Positions 9,417 to 19,058 of a DNA stretch of 64,000 bases are shown here, piece after piece; the first letter of the stretch is position 1, and every line of letters begins with the position of its first letter. The position numbers and the translations under genes were made by a program. This DNA is from Amycolatopsis circi (lineage in GTDB: Bacteria; Actinomycetota; Actinomycetes; Mycobacteriales; Pseudonocardiaceae). The notes beneath the pieces were generated by a model, which was not told the DNA's origin, ran no database searches, and saw only the letters and a program-made list of their open reading frames with translations. The stretch spans positions 1 through 64,000 of the forward strand of contig NZ_PQIA01000006.1 of NCBI RefSeq assembly GCF_003385235.1. Reading direction: 5' to 3'.

Positions 9417-10274
9417 TCAGGCGAAGCACACCTTGGCCAATAGCTCCAGCTGCTCGACGTCGTCGGTGCAGGGGAACAGCAACAGCTCGTCACAGCCCGC
9501 TTCGGCGTAGCTGTTGACTGTCTCTCGCAAGCTGGTTTCGTCGGCGATGACGCCAGAGGCGAGTGCCTCGGCTTTCTGCCCCATGTAGGAGTAGTAGTCG
9601 CGCAGGTACTTCCCGGCCGCGGCTTTGCGCTCTTCGCCGAGCGCGACGTAGGTGAGCGCACCCAGCTTCGGCGTGTCCGTGCGGCCGGCTTCCGCCCAGG
9701 CCGCGCGCACGCTTTCAGCCTGCTGCGGGTACCGGTGCACCGGACCGCCGCCGGAGACCCAGCCGATGCCGTGCGCGGCGGCACGCGGGATCGCGGCCGG
9801 CGAGTTTCCGCCGCCCCACAGCCGGACCTTGCCGTTGACCGGCTCCGGCCCGATTCCCGGCACCGGTCCCCGGCCCGCCCAGATCTCCCGCATTTCGTCC
9901 AGCAAGGTGTCCAGCCAGCGGCCGCGGGTGTGGAAGTCGACGCCGGTGGCGGCGAAGTCGTCCTGCCGTCCGCCCGCCGCGATGCCGACCACCAACCGGC
10001 CTCCGGCGATCCGGTCCACACTGGCCAGTTGCTTGGCCAGCAGCGCGGAACTCGGCCAGTAGGGAGCGAGCAAAATGGTCGGAGCCAGCGTGATGCGCGT
10101 GGTCGCCGCGGCGGCCGCGGCGAGTGTCACCACGGCGTCGTAGCTGTCGTAGACGAGCCGGTCGAGGACGGCGAGCGTGCTGAACCCGAGTTCCTCCGCG
10201 CGGACCGCGAAATCGACGAGCCGACGGCCGCCCGTGCCGGGCACGGTGTTCGGCAATCCCACTCCGATGTCCAT
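9417..10274 (-). CDS. LLM-class (luciferase-like, F420 or FMN) oxidoreductase
   Basis: 285 residues with the TIM-barrel pattern of bacterial luciferase-like enzymes: MDIGVGLPNTVPG, RAEELGFSTLAVLDR, ITLAPTILLAPYW, IAGGRLVVGIAAG and the late GCDELLLFPCTDDVEQLELLA. In actinomycetes most relatives use F420H2; FMN is also possible. It may carry out a reduction or oxygenation during tailoring. It lies 27 bases after the next FAD enzyme gene in the same operon. The exact reaction cannot be read from sequence. Confidence 0.87.
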   Translation of the reverse strand: MDIGVGLPNTVPGTGGRRLVDFAVRAEELGFSTLAVLDRLVYDSYDAVVTLAAAAAATTRITLAPTILLAPYWPSSALLAKQLASVDRIAGGRLVVGIAAGGRQDDFAATGVDFHTRGRWLDTLLDEMREIWAGRGPVPGIGPEPVNGKVRLWGGGNSPAAIPRAAAHGIGWVSGGGPVHRYPQQAESVRAAWAEAGRTDTPKLGALTYVALGEERKAAAGKYLRDYYSYMGQKAEALASGVIADETSLRETVNSYAEAGCDELLLFPCTDDVEQLELLAKVCFA

Positions 10275-10301
10275 GGCATTCCTTCCTTTCCAGTCCTCGC
10301 C

Positions 10302-11537
10302 TCAGCCGGCCAGCACCGATTCGTCGAAGTCGATTCGCTTCAGCGACCACTTCGCCACTTGCAGGGACATCGCGGTCGCTTCGGTGGCGTACGCGAGCAT
10401 TTCGGCCTGGTACTGCTTCGAGGCCTCCGCGACGGAGCACTCGGCGCGGTCCGCGAGGAGCAGCGCACGGGTCAGCGTCGCGGCATCTCGCACTGCCGTG
10501 TTCGCGCCCACTCCGCCCGACGGCGGCATCGCGTGCACCGCGTCCCCGAGCGGAATGACGGTTCCCGGCTCCCACAGCTCGATCGGCGCGGTCGCGCGCA
10601 CCGCGACGGGGAAAGTCTCGGCGACATCGGCGTATCGCAGCACCGTCCGCAGATCCGGATGCCAATCCGCGGTGCGTTCTCGGACGAACTCCCACAGCGC
10701 GGTGCCGTCCATCGCCAGGAACTCGTCGTCGGACATCCCGGTCGCGGTGCGGTGCATCGAAAAGACGGACATGAAGTAGTCGTCGCTGTCGCCGAGGTCG
10801 AGGCCGGGCCACAGCCGCGCCGCCGCTTCGGCCGGGCGCGTCCGGAAGGCCATCGGCATCAGGCCGAGCTTGTGCCCGTCCGAGCCGATCACCCAGGTGA
10901 ACCGGTCCTGCAGCACCTCGGGCAGCGCGCGGCGGAGTTCGGCCGCCAGCGGGATCCGCCCGAAGACCGTCCGGACGCCGAGGTCGCGAGGCTCGGCTCG
11001 GACGCCGACCGCGCGGCGCAGCAACGAATTGCCGCCGTCCGCGGCGACGAGGACGTCCCCGGTCGCGACGGTCCCGTCCGCGAAATGCGCGACGACCTTG
11101 CCGTCGGGGCGCGATTCGTGCCGGGTGAAGCGCTTTCCGAAGTGGACGACCTCGTCGAGACCGGCGAGCAGCACCCGGCGCAGGGTGACGCGGTCGACGG
11201 CATCGACCTTGGTGACCTCGTTCGCTCGCGGATCGGTGATCTCCGGGCCGGGCTGAGCGTTCAGGTGCTCGTCGTAGATGGCCATTCCGTAGCCGTAGCG
11301 GCTGTTCGCGGTGGCCGTCAGCAGCGCCTGCGCCCGGTCCGGCAGGCATTCGCGCAGCGCGCGTTCGCCCTCCGGGCTGATGTGCAGGCGGTAGCCCTGG
11401 TTCCGGCCGCGAACCGAGTCGTCCCGCTCGTACACCGAGACGTCGAGGCCGGCCTTGCGCAGACCCTGCGCCAGGCAGAGCCCGCCGACCCCGCCGCCGA
11501 TCACGACCACCCGCAGCCCGCGCCGTGAAGTGCTCAT
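10302..11537 (-). CDS. FAD-dependent monooxygenase, short form
   Basis: 411 residues. The dinucleotide motif VVVIGGGVGGLCLAQGLRKAG sits at residues 9-29, the mid-protein DVLVAADGGNSLLRR motif and the TVIPLGDAVHAMPPSGGVGANTAVRDAATL motif complete the PHBH-like fold. It lacks the C-terminal thioredoxin-like domain of the 540-residue hydroxylase. The RNQGYRLHISPEGERAL stretch is common in actinomycete salicylate-hydroxylase-like tailoring enzymes. It follows the SDR gene by 3 bases. Likely a second core hydroxylation or oxidative rearrangement; it resembles the enzyme at 20936-21982 in layout but is clearly distinct. Confidence 0.9.
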   Translation of the reverse strand: MSTSRRGLRVVVIGGGVGGLCLAQGLRKAGLDVSVYERDDSVRGRNQGYRLHISPEGERALRECLPDRAQALLTATANSRYGYGMAIYDEHLNAQPGPEITDPRANEVTKVDAVDRVTLRRVLLAGLDEVVHFGKRFTRHESRPDGKVVAHFADGTVATGDVLVAADGGNSLLRRAVGVRAEPRDLGVRTVFGRIPLAAELRRALPEVLQDRFTWVIGSDGHKLGLMPMAFRTRPAEAAARLWPGLDLGDSDDYFMSVFSMHRTATGMSDDEFLAMDGTALWEFVRERTADWHPDLRTVLRYADVAETFPVAVRATAPIELWEPGTVIPLGDAVHAMPPSGGVGANTAVRDAATLTRALLLADRAECSVAEASKQYQAEMLAYATEATAMSLQVAKWSLKRIDFDESVLAG

Positions 11538-11540
11538 CGG

Positions 11541-12278
11541 TCAGACCCCGCCGTCGACGTTCAGCGTGACCCCGCTGATGTAGCTCGAGGTGTCGCCCGC
11601 GAGGAAAAGCACGGCCCCGGCGACGTCCTCGGGCTGGCAGATCCGGCCCAGCGCGGTCATCCCGACGATGCGCTCGACCGCGTGCGCCGGAAGCCCGGCT
11701 CCTGGCTCGGTCTCGGTCAAGCCGGGCGCCACGGTGTTGACGCGGATCCCGCGCGGGCCGAGTTCCTTGCACAGCCCGCGGGTGAATCCGATGATCGCCG
11801 CCTTCGACGCGGTGTAGTGCACGCCGTTGACCCGGCCGCGCAGCGCGACCGACGAGCCGACATTGACTACCGAAGCGCCGTCGGTCAGTTCGCCGAGAAC
11901 GCCTTGGGTCACGAGGTAAGCGGCGGTGACGTTGTGCGCCAGCAGCCGTTCCCATTCGGCGTCGTCGATCTCGGCGAACGGAACACCGCCGTCGACGCCG
12001 ACATTGTTGACCAGGACGTCCAATCCGCCCCAGGTCTCGTGCACGACCTCGGCCAGGTGCCGGACGTCCGGGCGGCTCGTCACGTCGGCCTGCACCACGA
12101 GGTGGCCCTCGCCGAGGGTTTTCAGTTCCCGGGCAAGGCTTTCCGCTTCCTTGTCCGCTCGGCGATGGCAGGCAAGGACCCGCGCCCCGGCGTTCGCGAA
12201 CGCCAGTGCAGTGGCGAGCCCGATCCCTTTGGTGCCCCCGGTCACCAGCACTCGTTTCCCGCGAAGCCCTTGATCCAC
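11541..12278 (-). CDS. Short-chain dehydrogenase/reductase
   Basis: 245 residues. Classical SDR marks are TGGTKGIG (cofactor), NNVGVDGG, the catalytic Ser in NVGSSVALRG and YTASK. The C terminus SSYISGVTLNVDGGV is FabG-like. It starts with GTG 12278, with AAAGGTGG 7 to 8 bases upstream. It leads the long leftward operon that runs to the carboxyltransferase gene. It is separate from the ketoreductase at 17533-18216 and may reduce a later ketone or quinone during tailoring. Confidence 0.9.
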   Translation of the reverse strand: MDQGLRGKRVLVTGGTKGIGLATALAFANAGARVLACHRRADKEAESLARELKTLGEGHLVVQADVTSRPDVRHLAEVVHETWGGLDVLVNNVGVDGGVPFAEIDDAEWERLLAHNVTAAYLVTQGVLGELTDGASVVNVGSSVALRGRVNGVHYTASKAAIIGFTRGLCKELGPRGIRVNTVAPGLTETEPGAGLPAHAVERIVGMTALGRICQPEDVAGAVLFLAGDTSSYISGVTLNVDGGV

Positions 12279-12500
12279 CGGACGCCACCTTTCCCGCTCG
12301 TCTCTTCCAGCCGAGGCGATGCTGTCCGCCGCCGCTGGGCCCGTGCTGGGGCCGGAGTCGAGAGCCGTCCGGGCGCGTCCCCCGCCAGCAGGCCTTGAGC
12401 CCGGCCCTACCCCGCGGTGCGAACGTGGCGTCCCGATCGGGCCCGGCTCGCGGCCGCCCGAACCCCGAGATAGCCGAACCCGAGAAAGGACGTCCAGCGC
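12279..12500. promoter_or_regulatory. Divergent promoter region between SDR operon and O-methyltransferase 1
   Basis: The 222-base interval separates the GTG of the leftward SDR operon from the ATG of the rightward methyltransferase and must hold both promoters. A GAAAGGA ribosome site is 10 bases before the methyltransferase ATG. I see no convincing -10/-35 pair or long inverted repeat; the only symmetric element is a short CCCGATCGGG (12432-12441). Confidence 0.5.
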
Positions 12501-13508
12501 ATGACGAGCACCGCACCGGATGTGCACACCCCCGCGGGGATCATCAGGCTCTGCAACGCTTTCTGCGACGCGAAGGCGTTGCTCACGGCGGTGGAGCTCG
12601 ACCTGTTCACCGTCCTGAACGACGGGCCGGCGACCGAGGACGAGATCCGGCGGCGGCTGAACCTGCACGGTCGCGGCCTCCGCGACTTCCTGCACCTGCT
12701 CGCCGCCCTCGGGCTGCTCGAGAAGGAAGGCGAGCAGTACCGCAACGCCGCCGGCTCCGGCAAGTACCTGGTCCGCGACACCGCGGGCTACGTCGGCGGA
12801 TTCCTCCACCGCGCCAACAACAATCTGTACCCGGCCTGGGGCAAGCTGACCGACGCGCTGCGCACCGGCAAGCCGCAGGCGGTCGGCGACTACGAGCAGG
12901 TCGTCTCGAATCCGCAGGTGCTCGGCCAGTTCATCCGGATGATGGACGCGCTGACCCAGGTGCTCGGGCCGCAGCTCGTCGAGGCGTTCGACTGGTCCGG
13001 GCACGACACGGTGGTGGACGTCGGCGGATGCCGCGGCAACATGGCGGCCCAGCTCGTCGCGGCGAACCCGGGACTGACGGGACACGTGTTCGACCTCCCG
13101 CAGATGGCTCCGTTCTTCCGCGACCACATGGCCGACCTCGGGCTGACCGGCCGGGTCGAGTTCCACGGAGGGAACTTCTTCCACGACCCGATCCCGGCCG
13201 CCGACCTGGTCGTGGTCGGGCACGTGCTGCACGATTTCGACCGCGACCAGCGGAAGTTCCTGGTGCACAAGGCCTGCGAGGCGGTCCACCCCGGCGGCGC
13301 GCTGGTCGTCTACGACCGGATGCTCGACGAGGAGCCGAACCACGTCGAGAACCTGGTGATCAGCCTGGACATGCTGCTGGTCAGCGACGGCGGCTCGGAG
13401 TACCCGGCGAGCGAGATCCGCGAGCACGCGGCCGAGGCCGGCTTCACCTCGTTCTCCGAGCGGCCGCTCGGCGACTACGACACGCTGGTCGTGTGCCGCA
13501 AGCCGTGA
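12501..13508 (+). CDS. SAM-dependent O-methyltransferase 1
   Basis: 335 residues of the plant-COMT-like type common in aromatic PKS clusters. An N-terminal winged-helix dimerisation domain (residues ~15-95) is followed by the SAM site TVVDVGGCRGNMAAQL (about residue 170), the acidic VFDLPQM and the HVLHDFDRDQ motif with the catalytic-base histidine position. It would methylate a phenolic hydroxyl of the polyketide. The gene stands alone on the + strand between two leftward operons and ends in a strong hairpin. It is related to O-methyltransferase 2 across its whole length. Confidence 0.92.
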   Translation: MTSTAPDVHTPAGIIRLCNAFCDAKALLTAVELDLFTVLNDGPATEDEIRRRLNLHGRGLRDFLHLLAALGLLEKEGEQYRNAAGSGKYLVRDTAGYVGGFLHRANNNLYPAWGKLTDALRTGKPQAVGDYEQVVSNPQVLGQFIRMMDALTQVLGPQLVEAFDWSGHDTVVDVGGCRGNMAAQLVAANPGLTGHVFDLPQMAPFFRDHMADLGLTGRVEFHGGNFFHDPIPAADLVVVGHVLHDFDRDQRKFLVHKACEAVHPGGALVVYDRMLDEEPNHVENLVISLDMLLVSDGGSEYPASEIREHAAEAGFTSFSERPLGDYDTLVVCRKP

Positions 13509-13526
13509 GTTCCCCGGCAGGAAGAA

Positions 13527-13556
13527 ACGGGCTGGGATCCGCAGATCCCAGCCCGT
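13527..13556. terminator. Bidirectional rho-independent terminator
   Basis: A perfect 13-base stem (ACGGGCTGGGATC at 13527-13539 with GATCCCAGCCCGT at 13544-13556) closes a 4-base loop. It is flanked by AAGAA on the left and TTCTTTC on the right, so it works as a terminator for both the rightward methyltransferase and the leftward SchA/CurD gene, whose stops lie 18 bases before and 16 bases after it. Confidence 0.88.
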
Positions 13557-13571
13557 TCTTTCGTCGGCGAG

Positions 13572-13940
13572 TCAGCCGCGCGGGACCGCGAACTGCGCGA
13601 CGGACCGCAGCAGGCTGGCCCGGAACGTACGCAGGAAGCCTTCCTCCGTGCTGGTGTCCCGGGGGTTGTTCAAGTAGGGAGCCAGCTTCTTCTCGACCTC
13701 GCGCACGCCCGGCTGGCCCGCCATGAAGCGGGCGACGGCTTCCAGGTCGCCTTCGTATTCGATGAACCGCACCAGCGTGCTGTCCCGGATGAAGACGGCC
13801 GTGGCGAGGATCCGCCCGGCCGCCTCGCCGTCGCCGCCCGGGACGAAGCTCGACTTCGGCCGCTGGAAGCCGTTGAAGACCTCGACGACCTCGTCCTCGT
13901 GGCCGCCCTTGATGTCATAGGTGATGGCTGCGTACGGCAT
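13572..13940 (-). CDS. SchA/CurD-like domain protein 2
   Basis: 122 residues opening MPYAAITYDIKGGHEDEVVEVFNGFQRP, clearly paralogous to the protein at 5822-6202 (shared AVFIRDSTLVRFIEYEG and GVREVEKKLAPYL). The family is tied to aromatic polyketide and spore-pigment clusters. It is the last gene of the leftward run that starts with the glycosyltransferase and is 3 bases after O-methyltransferase 2. Two diverged copies placed in two operons suggest different substrates or a heteromer. No catalytic residues can be assigned from sequence alone. Confidence 0.85.
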   Translation of the reverse strand: MPYAAITYDIKGGHEDEVVEVFNGFQRPKSSFVPGGDGEAAGRILATAVFIRDSTLVRFIEYEGDLEAVARFMAGQPGVREVEKKLAPYLNNPRDTSTEEGFLRTFRASLLRSVAQFAVPRG

Positions 13941-13943
13941 GGC

Positions 13944-14975
13944 TCACCGCGCTTTCCGTGCGACGACCGCCGTTTCGAGGCCGTCGAACAGCGGGAGCGT
14001 CGACGTCGAGGCGAAGCCCGCTTCGGCCGCGTACCGACGGCAGTCGGCGACGGTGTATTCCGAGCCGCCCGGAGTCACGACGAGCAGATTGAGACAGCCC
14101 AGCAGGCCGACCGCGTTGCTGCGGCGGTCGTCGTCGATCATCCGGTCGTAGATCACGACCATCCCGCCGGGATTGACCGCCTCGTATGCGCGGCGCACCA
14201 GCTCGGCGCGCTGCTTGTCGTCCCAGTCGTGCAGGATGTGCCCGAACACCAGCACGTCGGCCGACGGCAGCGGCTCGGCGAAGAAGTCGCCGACGACGAA
14301 CCCGACGCGGTCGCCGGTTCCCTTGAGCCGCATGTGTTCCTCGAACAGCTCCGCCAGCTCCGGCCGGTCGAAAACGGTGCCGCTCAGGTGCTGCTGGGTC
14401 TTGACCAGTGCCGCGGACATGTTCCCGCGCGCGCCTCCGACGTCGACGAACGTCCGGTAGCCGCTCCAGTCGAGCCCGGCGGCCAGCTCGCTTCCGATGT
14501 TCGTGGTCCACGCGTCCATCGCGGCGATGAAGCTGCGACGTTCGTCCATGTCCTCGTACAACCGCTCGAAATAATCCTGGGTGTCCCAGCCGATGTAGGG
14601 CTTCCCGGTGCGCAGGCTTTCGGTGAGCCCGCCCCACGCCCGGAACAGGTGCTTGCTGGCCTGCCGCATCCACCCGCCCAGGTAGGTTTCGCGGTTCTCG
14701 TCGAGGAAGTACGCCGTCTCGGGCGTGTTGCGGTACCGCCCGCCGTCGCGCTCCAGCATGTTCAAGGCGACGAGCGCGTCGAGGAAATCCTCGGCCGAGC
14801 GCGGGTGCAGGTCGAGCTTTCTCCGCAGCTGCTCCGCGGTCGCCTCGCCGGAGCCGAGTTCGGTGAACAGTCCGATCTCGACGGCCGTCAGCAGCGTTTT
14901 CGCCGCCCAGAAAGAGGTCCCCAGTTCGATCAGCGGCCGGGCGCTGAGCGCCCTCTTGTCAGCGGTGGTGGTCAT
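13944..14975 (-). CDS. SAM-dependent O-methyltransferase 2
   Basis: 343 residues. The dimerisation domain (SFWAAKTLLTAVEIGLFTEL, EQLRRKLDLHPRSAEDFLDALVAL) precedes the SAM site TFVDVGGARGNMSAAL, then VFDRPEL and HILHDWDDKQ. The ATG at 14973-14975 has AAGGACC upstream and is preferred to longer in-frame starts that overlap the P450. Together with O-methyltransferase 1 it predicts two methoxy groups, or one methoxy and one C-methyl, on the product. It is 32 bases downstream of the P450. Confidence 0.92.
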   Translation of the reverse strand: MTTTADKRALSARPLIELGTSFWAAKTLLTAVEIGLFTELGSGEATAEQLRRKLDLHPRSAEDFLDALVALNMLERDGGRYRNTPETAYFLDENRETYLGGWMRQASKHLFRAWGGLTESLRTGKPYIGWDTQDYFERLYEDMDERRSFIAAMDAWTTNIGSELAAGLDWSGYRTFVDVGGARGNMSAALVKTQQHLSGTVFDRPELAELFEEHMRLKGTGDRVGFVVGDFFAEPLPSADVLVFGHILHDWDDKQRAELVRRAYEAVNPGGMVVIYDRMIDDDRRSNAVGLLGCLNLLVVTPGGSEYTVADCRRYAAEAGFASTSTLPLFDGLETAVVARKAR

Positions 14976-15007
14976 CGTGATGCGGTCCTTCCCTTGGTCT
15001 CCCGCCG

Positions 15008-16207
<1,200 letters not shown>

Positions 16208-16241
16208 CGAAACCCCTTGTGTCTCACCGTGTCCGGAACAT

Positions 16242-17387
16242 TCACAGGATTCGCTCAGCGCCTGCTCGATCGCCGAGCAAGGCCGTCAGCGACGTGACGG
16301 CGCTTGCCGGCGCGGGCTGAGCCCGCATCTCTTCGGCGACCGCGCGAGCTTCACGCCGTTCGACGGAGCTGTCCGGCAGCAGGCGTTCGATCCGCTCCTT
16401 GACGCCAGGGAGTTCCTCCACGCCCAGCACCGTTCCCGCGCCGCGGGCAGCGACGCGAGCCGAGTGTCCGGCGTGGTCTGGAAGCTGCGGCACCAGCAGC
16501 ATCGGCAGCCCGGCTCGCAACGCTGTCAAGATGCCGGCCGCGCCACCGTGTCCGACCAGCAGGTCGCAGCGCGCCAGAATCTCTTCGAGCGGCTGGTCGA
16601 CGAGCACTCGCACGGATTCGGGCAGCGGCCCGAGCAACGCACGCTGGTTCGCCGAAACGGCGACCACGACCTCGACGTCGAGTTCGGCTGCCGCGTCAGC
16701 GATCCGGCCGACGGGGAACCGTTCGGCGTCGACCTTCGCGATGGTGTGGCCCCAGGTGACGCAGACCCGGGGCCGCTCGCGAGCGTCGGGAAGGTCGACC
16801 GGCAGCACGGTGGCACCGCTGTAGGGCACGTACCGCACGGACAGCCGCCGCTGCGTGGCCGGTCCTTGCACGCTCGGCGGAACCGGGTCCACGGTGAGGT
16901 CGCCGCACGGGTCGAACCCTTGTGCGCCAAGGCGTTCCGCCAGCGGCGCGAACACCTCGGCGAGCTGCGGAGCCACCCGGCTCATCAGGTCGGCCCCGTA
17001 CAGGTGCCGCACCGCGGGCACCTTGCCCGCCGCGGCGGCGAGCGGACCGGCCAGCGCCGTCTGGTCGTGGACGACGACGTCCGCCCGCCAGTCCCGGACC
17101 AGAGCGGTGAGATCGTCCACCATGGATTCGGCGTGCGCCATCAGCATCCGGACAGCTCTCGGCGGGCCTTCGACGCGGCTTGGCCGAAGGTATTCGCGCA
17201 CTATCCCGACAGTGTCGACGTCAGACCCGACCGCGGCGGCGGGCAGTCCGGCGCCGACGATCTCGTCGAGCAGCGCGGGCTGGCTGGCGAAGACGACGTC
17301 GTGTCCCGCCGCGCGGCACGCCCAGGCGAACGGCACGAGCGCGTAGAGATGCGTCGGCCACGCCCACGTCGTGAACACCAACCGCAT
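16242..17387 (-). CDS. GT1-type (DesVII/GtfA-like) antibiotic glycosyltransferase
   Basis: 381 residues of GT-B fold. The N terminus MRLVFTTWAWPTHLYALVPFAWACRAAGHDVVFAS is that of macrolide and aromatic-polyketide glycosyltransferases, and the nucleotide-sugar site DLLVGHGGAAGILTALRAGLPMLLVPQLPDH is near residues 275-307. It would attach a sugar, usually a deoxysugar, to the polyphenol. No deoxysugar biosynthesis genes occur in the window, so the donor comes from outside it or from primary metabolism. AAGGAG precedes the ATG. It is first in its operon and divergent from the ketoreductase operon. Confidence 0.92.
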   Translation of the reverse strand: MRLVFTTWAWPTHLYALVPFAWACRAAGHDVVFASQPALLDEIVGAGLPAAAVGSDVDTVGIVREYLRPSRVEGPPRAVRMLMAHAESMVDDLTALVRDWRADVVVHDQTALAGPLAAAAGKVPAVRHLYGADLMSRVAPQLAEVFAPLAERLGAQGFDPCGDLTVDPVPPSVQGPATQRRLSVRYVPYSGATVLPVDLPDARERPRVCVTWGHTIAKVDAERFPVGRIADAAAELDVEVVVAVSANQRALLGPLPESVRVLVDQPLEEILARCDLLVGHGGAAGILTALRAGLPMLLVPQLPDHAGHSARVAARGAGTVLGVEELPGVKERIERLLPDSSVERREARAVAEEMRAQPAPASAVTSLTALLGDRAGAERIL

Positions 17388-17532
17388 GGTGGGTCTCCTT
17401 GGTTTTCCTCGGTTTCCTCCGGCGCGGTGACCGTCGCACCGAGTGCTGAAGGATCGCTGGAGTGACCGGTTCCCCAGCGCGGGTCAAGGGCGCCGGGCGA
17501 GCATCACGCGCACCACAACCGAGGGGAGCGTC
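17388..17532. promoter_or_regulatory. Divergent promoter region, glycosyltransferase / ketoreductase-KS-alpha operons
   Basis: A 145-base region between two operons transcribed in opposite directions. It contains the ribosome sites of both (AAGGAG-type for the glycosyltransferase on the - strand, GAGGGGAGC for the ketoreductase GTG). It must drive the KS-alpha operon, so it is the key control point for starter extension. I could not identify a convincing SARP heptamer array or operator. Confidence 0.5.
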
Positions 17533-18216
17533 GTGAACGCACACCGCACCGCTTTGGTCACCGGCGCCAACCGGGGACTCGGACGAGCTGTCGCCGTCGA
17601 ACTGGCCCGCCGCGGCATCCGCGTAGTCGTGACCGCGCGCGACGGCGAAGCGGCCGAGGCGACGGCGGCCGAGATCGGCCCGGACACCGGATGGCGCCAA
17701 CTCGATGTCGCCGACCCGGAAAGCGTGCTGCGGGCCGCCGCCGGACTGTCCGAAGTGGACATTCTGGTGTGCAACGCCGGAGTCCTGCTCGACGGCGGCC
17801 GCGACCCGCTCAACGTGCCGCTGGACCTCGTCGAGCGCACCCTGGCGGTGAACGTCATCGGAAGCTGGCGGGTCGCGCAGGCGTTCGTGCCGCCGATGAT
17901 CCGGCGCGGCTGGGGCCGGGTGGTGTTCGTGTCGAGCGCCACGGGTTCGTTCACTGTCGGCCTGTGGCCCGGCACCCCCGGGTATTCGCTGTCGAAGACC
18001 GCGGTGAACGGGCTGACCACCCTCCTTGCCACGCAGACCGCGGACACCGGCGTCCTGGTCAATGCCGTCAACCCGGGTCCGACGCGCACCAGGATGATGC
18101 CGAACGCCGAGCGCACCGCCGAGGACGCCGCGGCGGACATCGCGGACGCGGCGACCCTGCCCGCCGACGGTCCCCACGGGGCCTTCCTGCGCCGCGGCGA
18201 GCGCATCGCCTGGTGA
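17533..18216 (+). CDS. Polyketide ketoreductase (SDR)
   Basis: 227 residues with TGANRGLG (cofactor), VCNAGVLLDGG, catalytic VFVSSATGSF and YSLSK near residue 151, then VNPGPTRTRM. The start is taken as GTG 17533 because GAGGGGAG lies 7 to 12 bases upstream. It heads the ketoreductase, TcmI-like cyclase, cupin cyclase, KS-alpha operon. In pentangular polyphenol clusters a ketoreductase in this position reduces a late carbonyl (C-19-type) rather than the C-9 ketone. The sequence is closer to general carbonyl-reductase-like SDRs than to ActIII, which fits the late role. Exact regiochemistry is not predictable here. Confidence 0.85.
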   Translation: MNAHRTALVTGANRGLGRAVAVELARRGIRVVVTARDGEAAEATAAEIGPDTGWRQLDVADPESVLRAAAGLSEVDILVCNAGVLLDGGRDPLNVPLDLVERTLAVNVIGSWRVAQAFVPPMIRRGWGRVVFVSSATGSFTVGLWPGTPGYSLSKTAVNGLTTLLATQTADTGVLVNAVNPGPTRTRMMPNAERTAEDAAADIADAATLPADGPHGAFLRRGERIAW

Positions 18217-18306
18217 CCGGATTCAGCCGGGATCAAGCCGCGCACCACCGGGGCCGCCGAATCTGGGCTCCGGCCAGACCCCGCCGTCCGAAGGAGGCGA
18301 AAATCC

Positions 18307-18642
18307 GTGCACCGCACCCTGATCGTCGCGAAGCTCAAGACGGAAGACCCGCAGGAGATCGCGTCGGTCTTCGCCGAATCCGACGCCACGGACCTGCCCG
18401 GCATGGTCGGGGTGACCCGGCGGACGCTGTTCGCTTTCCACGACCTGTACTTCCACCTGGTCGAGGCGGGCGACGACATCTCGCCGAACCTCTACCGCGC
18501 CCGCGGCAGCGCGCTGTACCAGGACATCAACGCCAAGCTCGCCGAACTCGTCTCGCCGTACGACCCGAACTGGAAGGAACCGAAGGACGCGATGGCGCAG
18601 CCCTTCTACGTCTGGACGCCCGAGAACGGCCGCGAGCGATGA
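18307..18642 (+). CDS. TcmI-family polyketide cyclase
   Basis: 111 residues beginning with GTG after a GGAGGCGAAA site. The sequence HRTLIVAKLKTEDPQEIASVFAESDATDLPGMVGVTRRTLF and the FHDLYFHLVEAGDD strand are diagnostic of the TcmI/polyketide_cyc family (small ferredoxin-like dimers). These enzymes close the later rings after the TcmN-type aromatase has made the first. The stop overlaps the cupin gene start by 4 bases. A 90-base gap separates it from the ketoreductase stop. Confidence 0.95.
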   Translation: MHRTLIVAKLKTEDPQEIASVFAESDATDLPGMVGVTRRTLFAFHDLYFHLVEAGDDISPNLYRARGSALYQDINAKLAELVSPYDPNWKEPKDAMAQPFYVWTPENGRER

Positions 18643-19058
18643 GCGCGGTCAAGGTCAACGTCGCCGACGCGGTCCCGAACCGCCGTCGCGGCGGCGAGAT
18701 CCGCGTGACGCTCAGCCCGAAGACCGCCGGCACGACGTCCGGCTTCGGCGGCTTCCTCACGCTGGCTTCCGGAGAGGCCGTCACCGAGCACTACCACCCG
18801 TACTCCGAAGAGTTCGTGCACGTCGTCGCGGGCGCGCTGGAGATGACGGTCGACGGCACGGTGTTCCCGCTCGGCCCCGGCGATTCGTTGATCGTGCCGA
18901 TCGGACTGCGGCACCGGCTGGTGAACGTCGGCGCCGAGGAAGCACAGGCGGTGTTCCATCTTTCGCCGCTGGCGCCGCGCCCCGAACTCGGACACGTCGA
19001 CACGGAGGAGCCGTCGAGCCCGGAGGAGCCGAACCCGGCGGTCGGAGGTGCCCGGTGA
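18639..19058 (+). CDS. Cupin-fold polyketide cyclase (RemF-like)
   Basis: 139 residues. A single cupin domain carries the metal-ligand pattern EHYHPYSEEFVHVVAGALEMTVDG (two His and Glu) and GLRHRLVNVG. Cupin cyclases of the RemF/BenD/PdmL-like group accompany TcmI-type cyclases in resistomycin and pentangular polyphenol pathways and help close the fourth or fifth ring. It overlaps both neighbours by 4 bases (ATGA with the cyclase, GTGA with KS-alpha), so the three are tightly coupled. The last ~20 residues are Glu/Pro-rich and probably disordered. Confidence 0.93.
   Translation: MSAVKVNVADAVPNRRRGGEIRVTLSPKTAGTTSGFGGFLTLASGEAVTEHYHPYSEEFVHVVAGALEMTVDGTVFPLGPGDSLIVPIGLRHRLVNVGAEEAQAVFHLSPLAPRPELGHVDTEEPSSPEEPNPAVGGAR

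Noticed and set aside
17388..17532. Possible SARP heptamer repeats in the divergent promoter
   Set aside because: TCAAGGG/TCACGCG-like words are present but not at the 11- or 22-base spacing needed; no SARP gene is in the window.
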